Positions 1 through 6,737 of a stretch of DNA of 9,773 nt are shown one piece after another (position 1 is the first letter of the stretch; each line of letters begins with the position of its first letter). The stretch comes from a bacterium (GTDB lineage: Bacteria; Verrucomicrobiota; Verrucomicrobiia; Chthoniobacterales; Terrimicrobiaceae). The notes beneath the pieces were generated by a model. It ran no database searches. It saw only the letters and a program-made list of their open reading frames with translations, and was not told the origin of the DNA. A program made the position numbers and the translations under genes. The DNA is taken from contig RFZT01000071.1 of the NCBI GenBank assembly GCA_009920585.1, forward strand, positions 1 through 9,773, written 5' to 3'.

Positions 1-82
1 TGTTCACTCCTCCGGAGTTGCCTTCGGCAATCTATCTCCCTTTGGTCGGTTGTGGTTAAATCTGCTGAATTCGGGATTATGC

Positions 83-247
83 AGGCGGCTATATCGAACT
101 TGACGTAGAGCGCAGCTCAACGCCGAACAAAAAGCCTGCAAATTAGAAAAGTCGTGCGTGCGCGCCTTCGTGGAACACGTCTTCGCTTTCATGGAAAACT
201 CGACGCGTCCAAAGACGGTTTATGAAATGGCCAAATGGCTAGGGTGA
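83..247 (+). pseudogene. Remnant of an IS5-type transposase C-terminus
   Basis: Frame 2 from about 104 to the TGA at 245-247 encodes a peptide with LNAEQKACKLEKS followed by VRAFVEHVFAFMENS. This resembles the conserved C-terminal block of IS5-family DDE transposases, where a basic NR-KS-VRARVEHVFGFMEN-like segment carries the catalytic glutamate; here that would be the E of VEH. Upstream the frame is closed by a TGA at 101-103. A neighbouring frame (about 75-130) reads DYAGGYIELDVERS, which could be the preceding transposase segment after a frameshift. After FMENS the reading diverges (TRPKTVYEMAKWLG) and stops, with no trace of the usual remaining C-terminal helix. The DDE residues that should lie upstream are missing, so any copy is dead and truncated. 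The family call rests on a single motif block of about 30 residues. Confidence 0.45.
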
Positions 248-300
248 CAGGGGGAGTCTTCTGGAATTAGGGTAAATATTTACTCCCCCTGCCTTTTTTT
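248..300 (+). terminator. Inverted repeat with T-tract, terminator-like
   Basis: CAGGGGGAGT (248-257) is perfectly complementary to ACTCCCCCTG (282-291), giving a 10-bp GC-rich stem with a 24-nt loop. Two C residues and a run of seven T (294-300) follow. This is the form of a rho-independent terminator for rightward transcription, although the loop is larger than usual. It sits directly after the transposase-like remnant and only 17 nt before the first operon ATG. It could stop read-through from upstream, act as an attenuator in the operon leader, or be part of a mobile-element end. Confidence 0.5.
272..283. promoter_or_regulatory. Perfect 12-bp palindrome, candidate operator
   Basis: GTAAATATTTAC is an exact palindrome centred between 277 and 278, 34 nt upstream of the ATG at 318. 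Its half-site GTAAA is reminiscent of operators of LacI/GalR-type regulators (GTAAACGTTTAC-like), but the central CG typical of that family is replaced by AT. Its position fits an operator or an AT-rich -10 region for the glycan operon. It overlaps the loop and the second arm of the larger inverted repeat. No matching regulator gene is present in the window, so the role is inferred. Confidence 0.35.
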
Positions 301-317
301 GAAGCGAAAATAAAACC

Positions 318-3300
318 ATGATGAAAACGAGATCAGAAATGAACCAATACCGTCGCCTCCTTTTGGGATGGCTTTTTTTAGTCGTAACGAGCCTGACAGG
401 CCTATGTGCTCCGACCTCTGGTGATGCTCGGACCAAAGTTTCGCTTGGCGATGCTTGGACATTTCATCTGGGTGAGGCTCAAGGCGCGGAATCCCCAAGT
501 TTTGATGATGCCAAATGGCGCAAACTCGATGTGCCGCATGACTGGAGTATTGAACTACCTTATGATTCCAAAATGCCTGGTGGTGGCGGAGTCGGATATC
601 TGCCTGGTGGCATCGGGTGGTATCGTAAATCCTTCACTCTGCCTGAATCGGACAAAGGCAAAGAAATCGCCATCGATTTTGACGGCGTGTATATGGACAG
701 CCAGGTCTGGATCAATGGGCACCTGCTCGGGCACCGTCCGAATGGATATGTCAGTTTTCGCTACGATCTCACGCCCTATTTGAAATACGGCAGCGAGCCA
801 AATCAGATCGCGGTTCGCGTTAATGTGGAACCAAGTGGGAGTCGCTGGTATCCGGGAGCCGGAATCTATCGCCAAGTCTGGCTCACAAAAATGAACCAGA
901 TCCATGTCGCTCACTGGGGCACCTATGTCACGACACCTGAGGTTTCGAAGGAAAAAGCCACCGTCCGACTTCGCACCGAAGTGGAGAATCAATCGAGTGA
1001 AGCATCGGATGTCGTGCTCAGCTCCGTGATTGTGGATTCGACGGGTCAAACGGTGGCGAATGCGGAATCCACTCAGAGTGTTGCCGGGGGGGCGATGCAG
1101 GAATTCGATCAGCAATTTGTCGTCACCAAGCCGCAACTCTGGAGCCCCGATTCTCCCGATATGTATCAGGTTCTTTCGACGGTCAAGGTTGGTGGAAAGA
1201 CCGTAGATCAATACACCACGCCGCTAGGCATCCGGAGTTGTGAATTTACGGCCGATCGGGGTTTTCTCCTCAATGGGGAGCATGTCAATATCAAGGGGGT
1301 TTGCTTGCACCATGACTTTGGCGCTCTTGGAACGGCCGTTTATCCGCGCGCGATTCAGCGCCAACTCGAGATTCTGCGGGGCATGGGGTGCAACGCGATT
1401 CGCACCAGTCACAATCCGCGCGAGCCCGAATTCTACGAGATGTGCGACCGAATGGGTTTCATGGTGATGAATGAAGCGTTTGATGTTTGGGAGCAGCAGA
1501 AGTTGGGGAATGACTTCCACAAGTATTTCAAAGAGTGGCATGAGCGGGATTTGACCAGCTTCGTTCGTCGGGACCGCAATCATCCCTGCGTGATCATCTG
1601 GAGTATCGGGAACGAGATGAACGAACAGCACCGTGAGGATTTTCCTGGGCAGGGCGGCGCAATCGCTAAGCGCTTGGTTGAGATTTGTCATAAGCATGAT
1701 CCGAGTCGGGTCGTGACGGCGGCGTGCAATTCCCCGAAATCCTGCGAGCGGACGGGAATTACCGCCGCGTTGGATGTTTATGGGCAAAACTACGGCTTAG
1801 ATTTTTACCCAGAGTTCAAAGGCAAAAAACCCACGATCGGATCGGAGAATGCGACCAGCTTCAACACACGGAATAGTTACTCTTTTGAGATCGTCCAGGA
1901 TAAGGGCATCAAGCTGGCGATCCAGAATATCAAAAACAACTCGGAGTGCACCGGATACGGGAAATTCTGGGGGAATGATCGCACGGAGGGAACGTTGATC
2001 GTGATGCGGAAATCGCCGTGGGTGGCCGGTCAATTTGCCTGGACCGGATTTGACTATCTTGGTGAGTGTTTTCCATTTCACTGGCCAGCACACACTGGCA
2101 TGTTCGGTATCATTGATACAGCCGGCTTCCCTAAGGATTCTTACCATATTTACAAGGCGGATTGGGATGACGAACCATCGGTACACATCATTCCGCAGTG
2201 TTGGAATTTCTCACAGTACTTCATCGCCCCGATACCAGTCTGGATCTACAGCAACTGCGAAGAGGTTGAGCTTTTTCTCAACAACCGTTCCCTTGGGGTG
2301 AAGTCGATCAATCGTTCGGAGACCCTCCATGCTGAATGGCTCGTCAAATTCGAAGCCGGTGAGCTAAAGGCGGTAGGACGCACCAACGGTCAGGCCGTAT
2401 GCACCAACATCGTTCGGACAGAAGGTGAACCGGCACGACTGGAAGTGATCCCCGACCGTTCCGAGATCGCTGCAGATGGGGCCGATCTCAGCTTTTTGGA
2501 AGTCCGCTTGTTAGATGATAAAGGCGTGATCTGTCAAAATTCGGACCGGATGGTTCGAGTTTCAGTCGAAGGGGAGGGCACGTTGGTTGGCGTGGATAAT
2601 GGAAACGCCGTCAACCTCTCGCCATTTAAGGGCAATCAGGTGGAAACGTTCTACGGCCTCTGCCGCTTGATCGTGAAGTCAACCAAGCAGGCGGGGGCTA
2701 TTCGATTGAATATTTCAGCCGATGGAGTGAAGGACGACAAGGTCGCCATCACGACTCTGCTGCCGGGAGATGCCAAACTGGTGGAAGCGGCAAAGAAGCG
2801 CGACCAATTGGAACGAGAGAATAACAAAAAATTCAGCCGTCATCACCTTGCGAAGGTTCAACAATTTGGCAACTTGGTTGCGGGGAAGACGGCCAGCGCT
2901 TCGTCATCAAGCCAAGAAAATCCTCCTAGCCATGCCATCGACGGGAATCTTCAAACTCGCTGGTGTCCGAAGGAAGGAAACACAGGCCAATCATGGCAGG
3001 TCGATCTCGGCGCCCCTCGTGAGCTGAGGGGGGCGAAGATCATTTGGCAAACGAGCAACAAATATCAATACACCGTAGAGGGATCGGCGGATGGAGTGAA
3101 ATGGGAAATGCTCAGTGACCAATCGAAAAAGGCGGATTCACAGCAAGAACACAGTCTCGCTTTTAATCGCAAAGGCATCCGGTACGTGAGAATTACCACG
3201 ACGGGTCTGCCCACGGGCTTGTGGGGCACCTTTTCTGAAGTCGAAATCTATGGGCTCATCGAGGAAGGTTCTCAACAGCAGGTCGAGGCTGGTGTCAAAA

Positions 3301-3842
3301 TGTCGAGCAACGGGACCCTTGTTGTGGCGCCTGTGTTCAAGCATGGCCTTGGCCAGCATATCGACTCCATCGTTGCCTCTCGCAATAAGAAGCCACCGAC
3401 GTGGTCCGAGAAGAATGCGCGAAACGTCATTGTGGATGAGGCCAAGAAGCTGGGTGTTGAGTTTGCGGTGGACGGTAAAATGCCGGGGGTTGAAGGAATC
3501 CGCTCGATTCAAGATGGAAAAGCTTCCTCGGCTGAGTCTCGGAATCAAGACCAGTCGATGCCCATGGCTTTTGACGGCGTGAGTAAGGCCGGAAACATCA
3601 CTTTTGAAATCCTCACCAGCGAGGATGTTCCCGACAAAACCGATAATACCGATCACATCACAGACTTCCTCGGTGCGGCTCAGAAGCTTGTTGAAGAGCT
3701 CAAGACCAAGCGCGGTGAATATAAAGTCGGCATTTTCTATGACCCGTTGGCAGGAAAAAGTGAAGTTGCCGATGAAGAACCCTTACGTCAGCAGGTGCGT
3801 GACTTTGTTGCGTGGCTGAAAAACGAAAAGCACCTGAATTAG
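318..3842 (+). CDS. Secreted GH2 beta-galactosidase-type glycosidase with CBM32
   Basis: This is a predicted exported retaining glycoside hydrolase of family 2, most like GalB-type beta-galactosidases, that would remove terminal beta-linked galactose or a related sugar. Domain order: signal peptide 1-31; GH2 sugar-binding jelly roll ~42-190 (PHDWSIE, GGIGWYRKSF, VWINGHLLG); Ig-like domain ~195-305; TIM barrel ~308-615; DUF4982-like ~620-700; GH2 C-terminal Ig-like domain ~705-815; charged linker ~820-850; F5/8-type C (CBM32) ~852-979 (NPPSHAIDGNLQTRW, FSEVEIYG). A final ~190 residues (982-1174) I cannot assign. Catalytic residues are visible: acid/base E433 in WSIGNE and likely nucleophile E510 in TIGSEN, plus the RTSHNP loop at 362-367. 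SENAT replaces the more usual SETAS. Start: ATG 318 has no Shine-Dalgarno sequence. The ATG at 339 gives a more typical signal peptide (MNQYRRLLLGW) and has a weak GAGA 6 nt upstream, so it is a real alternative. There is no lipobox. First gene of the operon. Confidence 0.9.
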   Translation: MMKTRSEMNQYRRLLLGWLFLVVTSLTGLCAPTSGDARTKVSLGDAWTFHLGEAQGAESPSFDDAKWRKLDVPHDWSIELPYDSKMPGGGGVGYLPGGIGWYRKSFTLPESDKGKEIAIDFDGVYMDSQVWINGHLLGHRPNGYVSFRYDLTPYLKYGSEPNQIAVRVNVEPSGSRWYPGAGIYRQVWLTKMNQIHVAHWGTYVTTPEVSKEKATVRLRTEVENQSSEASDVVLSSVIVDSTGQTVANAESTQSVAGGAMQEFDQQFVVTKPQLWSPDSPDMYQVLSTVKVGGKTVDQYTTPLGIRSCEFTADRGFLLNGEHVNIKGVCLHHDFGALGTAVYPRAIQRQLEILRGMGCNAIRTSHNPREPEFYEMCDRMGFMVMNEAFDVWEQQKLGNDFHKYFKEWHERDLTSFVRRDRNHPCVIIWSIGNEMNEQHREDFPGQGGAIAKRLVEICHKHDPSRVVTAACNSPKSCERTGITAALDVYGQNYGLDFYPEFKGKKPTIGSENATSFNTRNSYSFEIVQDKGIKLAIQNIKNNSECTGYGKFWGNDRTEGTLIVMRKSPWVAGQFAWTGFDYLGECFPFHWPAHTGMFGIIDTAGFPKDSYHIYKADWDDEPSVHIIPQCWNFSQYFIAPIPVWIYSNCEEVELFLNNRSLGVKSINRSETLHAEWLVKFEAGELKAVGRTNGQAVCTNIVRTEGEPARLEVIPDRSEIAADGADLSFLEVRLLDDKGVICQNSDRMVRVSVEGEGTLVGVDNGNAVNLSPFKGNQVETFYGLCRLIVKSTKQAGAIRLNISADGVKDDKVAITTLLPGDAKLVEAAKKRDQLERENNKKFSRHHLAKVQQFGNLVAGKTASASSSSQENPPSHAIDGNLQTRWCPKEGNTGQSWQVDLGAPRELRGAKIIWQTSNKYQYTVEGSADGVKWEMLSDQSKKADSQQEHSLAFNRKGIRYVRITTTGLPTGLWGTFSEVEIYGLIEEGSQQQVEAGVKMSSNGTLVVAPVFKHGLGQHIDSIVASRNKKPPTWSEKNARNVIVDEAKKLGVEFAVDGKMPGVEGIRSIQDGKASSAESRNQDQSMPMAFDGVSKAGNITFEILTSEDVPDKTDNTDHITDFLGAAQKLVEELKTKRGEYKVGIFYDPLAGKSEVADEEPLRQQVRDFVAWLKNEKHLN

Positions 3843-3872
3843 GTGCTACTCAAACAAACCCAGAATCCCAAA

Positions 3873-6689
3873 ATGAAAAGAACCGCATCCATTCTAGCCT
3901 CCCTCGTTTGCCTTTATCCTATGTCCACTCTGGTGGCGGGTGAAGCTCAGCCCACGGATAGGTATAACGTCGTCTGGGACTCGCCCAGCAAGGACTACAA
4001 CGGCTCCATGCCGATCGGAAACGGCGACCTTGCTGCCAATGTGTGGGTCGAGCCGACCGGCGATCTGATCTTTTATCTTTCCAAAAGTGATTCCTGGACC
4101 GGCGGTCGCCCGGATCCCGAATTGGTGAAGTTGGGAAGGGTTCGCATCCGTCTCGATAAGCCTCTCTTTCAAGAGGGATCGACGTTTCGGCAGGTGTTGG
4201 ATCTGAAGACCGGAAGCATCACGATTGATGCCTCCGCTGGAGATCAGAAACGTTCTTTGCGCTTCTGGATTGATGCGAATCGCCCTGTGGTTCATGTCGA
4301 CATTCAAAGTTCGGTGGCCTGCACCGCTGAGATCGCCCTAGAAAGCTGGCGTGCCGAAGGTAAGTGGCTTCAAGGGGGAGCTGAAAAAGATGTGATTCTG
4401 CCGACAGATGGGCAGACAGTCCGGTGGTATCAAAGAAATATGAATACAGTCTTCGCCGAATCTTTTCAGATTCAGCATTTGGGGGAAATCGTAAATCAAT
4501 TTACCGATCCGCTCATGAATCGGACCTTCGGTGCTCTGATTTCTGGCGAAGGGCTGAAGTCTAAAGATGATAAAACGCTCGTGACTTCGGCGCCCGCTAA
4601 GGAGATCTCCGTTAGCATCCATGCGCTCACGGCTCAAACAAAGACACCCGAGGATTGGTTGGCACAACTCGAGCAGCAGAGAAAGACGGTGGAAGCTTTT
4701 CCAAAGGGAGAGGCTTGGTCGAGCCATGTCAAATGGTGGCAGGATTTTTGGCAGAGGAGTTGGATCTATGTGACGTCCGGGCAGGAACCCACAAAAAAAG
4801 AGGTGACGAGTTTGATCCCCTCCAACGCGTTGAACTTTCGTTTTGGCGTTAGCAGCCAAGGGGGAGAGAAATTTCAGGGCCAGTTGGGTCGCGCGAGTTT
4901 ATTGAACCGCGCCTTGACCGAGGCCGAAATTAAAGAACTCGCTGGCAGCCAATCCGTGCCGGCTGGATTGAAAAAAGAGGACGTCCTTTTTAGTTCCACG
5001 CCTGAGCTCTATTCCGAGATCAAAGATTCTTCCGAGTGGACGGATGCCCCAGCGATGACTTTTGAGATGTGGATCCGTCCCGATGCCGTCGCTACGAGTG
5101 CGAGGATTCTCGACAAAACGATGCCGGGTAGCGATGAGGGTTTTCTGTTCGATACCTGCCCAGGCAATGGCCTGCGCTTGATTGCAGGCAAAAATAACTT
5201 CGCTGTGTCGAATTGTTTGAAGGCAGGCGAATGGAGTCACGTTGCTGTGGCCGTGGATGCCAGTCGGGAGAGAATGGAAGTTTATCTCAATGGTAAACGG
5301 GTGGCTGGTGCTGAGGAAAAAGTAAGCGATTCGAATCAAGCTTTCGATGTGAGTCGCGCTTATATCTTGCAGCATTGGGTTCAGGCTTGTGCTGGACGAG
5401 GCGCCTACCCGATCAAGTTTAACGGATCCCTTTTTACCGTGGATGGAATGGATAACTACCAAGGCACTCCAGAGGGAAGTTATAGTGGCCCTGACCACCG
5501 CCGCTGGGGTGGACCCTACTGGTGGCAGAATACCCGGTTGATCTACTGGCCGATGTTGTATTCCGGAGATTACGACCAGATGGCACCGCTTTTCACCATG
5601 TATCGGAATATGCTGCCACTCCTGAAAGAGCGCACCCGCCGGTATTTTGGACACGATGGAGTGTATTTCTCTGAGACCACGCAAATGTGGGGTCTCAATC
5701 GCAAACAGGATTTTTGCTCGGGCCAAGGTAATAATCCCGATGTCTATTCGCGATGCCCGTATACACGGTATTACTGGGATGGCGGGTTGGAGATGTCCAC
5801 TATGTTACTGGCCTATTACCTCAATACCCAGGATGAGGCGTTCGTAAAAGAGACTCTCTTGCCCATCGCGGATCAAGTGGTGCTCTTCTACGACCAGCAT
5901 TACAAACGCAACCAAGATGGCAAATTGCATATCTCGCCTGCGCAATCCCTAGAAACCTGGCACACGGCCGAGGATCCGCTTCCTGTTGTCGCTGGTCTGC
6001 GAACCGTTCTGGGAGGATTGCTCCAGTTGCCGGAATCGTTGACCACGAGTGAGCAACGGGGGCGCTGGCAGCGCTTCCTAGGCGAGGTGAGGGAAATCCC
6101 TGTCGGCGAAGAAGCGGGCAAGAAATGGGTGAAACCAGCCCATGTCTTCTCGAATCGCAAGAACTGCGAAAACCCCGAATTATATGCGGTCTTCCCTTAT
6201 CCGGTCTACGGTGTTGGTAAGCCCGATTTGGAGATTGGCATAGAAACCTATGCGCGTCGGGCTAACAAGCGTACGGGTGGTTGGCAGCAGGATGCGATTC
6301 AGGCCGCCTTGCTCGGCCTCACCGGTGAGGCAAAAACCTTTCTGCTTCAGAATATCAATACGGAAAACCTCATGGGCGGGGCCAACGAGAAAGCGAAGCG
6401 CGTCGATAGCCGCTTCCCTGCATTCTGGGGGCCGAACTTCGATTGGATTCCCGATCAGTGCAATGGCTCAGTGATCCTTTCCACGCTTCAATACATGCTC
6501 ATGCAGACGGATGGTAAGAAAATCATTCTTCTTCCCGCCTGGCCAAAAGAATGGAACGCCTCTTTCAAGCTCCACGCTCCCTACCAAACCACCGTCGAGG
6601 GACGGGTCGAAAACGGAAAAGTGCTGGATCTCAAAGTCACGCCGGAATCCCGCGCTAAGGACATCGTGACTGTGATGCCAAACCCGTAA
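3873..6689 (+). CDS. Secreted DUF5703/GH95-like protein with LamG insertion
   Basis: This is a predicted exported protein of 938 residues with the build of GH95-like (alpha/alpha)6-barrel glycosidases, closest to the DUF5703 group, whose activity I cannot name. Order: signal peptide 1-23 (ending TLVAG); N-terminal beta-sandwich ~30-255 (PIGNGDLAANVWV 47-59, SDSW 72-75); helical linker ending FWQRSWIYV (292-300); inserted LamG-like module ~302-490; helical barrel ~492-870; C-terminal beta region ~880-938. Barrel motifs: PIKFNGSLF 513-521, LIYWPMLYSGDYD 556-568, HDGVYFSET 594-602, SPAQSLETWH 688-697, DQCNGS 861-866, LLPAWPKEW 886-894. The last two match GH95-like barrel ends. By analogy, E694 or D857 may be catalytic, but this is inference. 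Start: ATG 3873 gives a clean signal peptide; the upstream in-frame GTG at 3843 adds ten non-signal residues. No Shine-Dalgarno is visible. It follows the GH2 stop by 30 nt and would act on the same glycan. Confidence 0.8.
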   Translation: MKRTASILASLVCLYPMSTLVAGEAQPTDRYNVVWDSPSKDYNGSMPIGNGDLAANVWVEPTGDLIFYLSKSDSWTGGRPDPELVKLGRVRIRLDKPLFQEGSTFRQVLDLKTGSITIDASAGDQKRSLRFWIDANRPVVHVDIQSSVACTAEIALESWRAEGKWLQGGAEKDVILPTDGQTVRWYQRNMNTVFAESFQIQHLGEIVNQFTDPLMNRTFGALISGEGLKSKDDKTLVTSAPAKEISVSIHALTAQTKTPEDWLAQLEQQRKTVEAFPKGEAWSSHVKWWQDFWQRSWIYVTSGQEPTKKEVTSLIPSNALNFRFGVSSQGGEKFQGQLGRASLLNRALTEAEIKELAGSQSVPAGLKKEDVLFSSTPELYSEIKDSSEWTDAPAMTFEMWIRPDAVATSARILDKTMPGSDEGFLFDTCPGNGLRLIAGKNNFAVSNCLKAGEWSHVAVAVDASRERMEVYLNGKRVAGAEEKVSDSNQAFDVSRAYILQHWVQACAGRGAYPIKFNGSLFTVDGMDNYQGTPEGSYSGPDHRRWGGPYWWQNTRLIYWPMLYSGDYDQMAPLFTMYRNMLPLLKERTRRYFGHDGVYFSETTQMWGLNRKQDFCSGQGNNPDVYSRCPYTRYYWDGGLEMSTMLLAYYLNTQDEAFVKETLLPIADQVVLFYDQHYKRNQDGKLHISPAQSLETWHTAEDPLPVVAGLRTVLGGLLQLPESLTTSEQRGRWQRFLGEVREIPVGEEAGKKWVKPAHVFSNRKNCENPELYAVFPYPVYGVGKPDLEIGIETYARRANKRTGGWQQDAIQAALLGLTGEAKTFLLQNINTENLMGGANEKAKRVDSRFPAFWGPNFDWIPDQCNGSVILSTLQYMLMQTDGKKIILLPAWPKEWNASFKLHAPYQTTVEGRVENGKVLDLKVTPESRAKDIVTVMPNP

Positions 6690-6725
6690 AAAAGAATGAA
6701 CCCCAAGATCGCTAGATGTCATGCC

Positions 6726-6734
6726 GAGAGAGGG
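6726..6734 (+). promoter_or_regulatory. Ribosome binding site of the esterase gene
   Basis: The purine run GAGAGAGGG ends 3 nt before ATG 6738; its GAGAG part lies 7 nt from the start. It is the only convincing Shine-Dalgarno-like sequence before any of the four genes. It supports the start at 6738 over the in-frame ATG at 6696, which would place a charged segment (MNPKIARCHAERGL) in front of the signal peptide. Confidence 0.5.
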
Positions 6735-6737
6735 CTA

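Larger units (their letters stand above)
1..317. other. Non-coding region upstream of the operon
   Basis: This stretch contains no intact gene. From about 83 to 247 there is a degenerate transposase-like reading frame, and from 248 to 300 a strong inverted repeat with a T-tract and a nested palindrome; both are listed separately. In the first 82 bases I see only small self-complementary motifs, CTCCGGAG at 10-17 and a 5-bp stem at 18-30, and no recognisable gene, RNA or sigma-70 promoter. The short open frames here on either strand have no family resemblance that I can see. A promoter for the downstream operon should lie in this region, but no clear -35/-10 pair is visible. Confidence 0.6.

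Noticed and set aside
10..30. CTCCGGAG palindrome and 5-bp hairpin TTGCC-TTC-GGCAA
   Set aside because: Both are short, have no T-tract and no gene to which they could be tied; expected by chance.
100..105. TTGACG as a -35 box
   Set aside because: There is no -10-like hexamer at 16-18 nt spacing, and it lies inside the transposase-like remnant.
4..192. 62-codon open frame on the minus strand
   Set aside because: It lies opposite the transposase-like remnant and its peptide has no recognisable features.
393..413. Possible lipobox (LTGLC) in the GH2 signal peptide
   Set aside because: The residue before Cys is Leu, not Gly, Ala or Ser, so lipoprotein processing is unlikely.
3300..3842. Independent gene inside the GH2 3' end starting at ATG 3300
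   Set aside because: It is in frame with the GH2 and its only ribosome-site-like GAGG is 11 nt away; a fused domain is simpler.
3843..3872. GTG start for gene 2 directly after the GH2 stop
   Set aside because: It would add MLLKQTQNPK in front of a complete signal peptide and has no ribosome site; ATG 3873 is the natural start.
4899..5726. 275-residue antisense open frame
   Set aside because: It lies wholly opposite the well-supported GH95-like gene and its translation has no recognisable domain; it is a shadow of codon bias.
6696..6737. ATG 6696 as start of the esterase
   Set aside because: It prepends a charged stretch to the signal peptide, and the best Shine-Dalgarno site lies before ATG 6738. 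It cannot be fully excluded.
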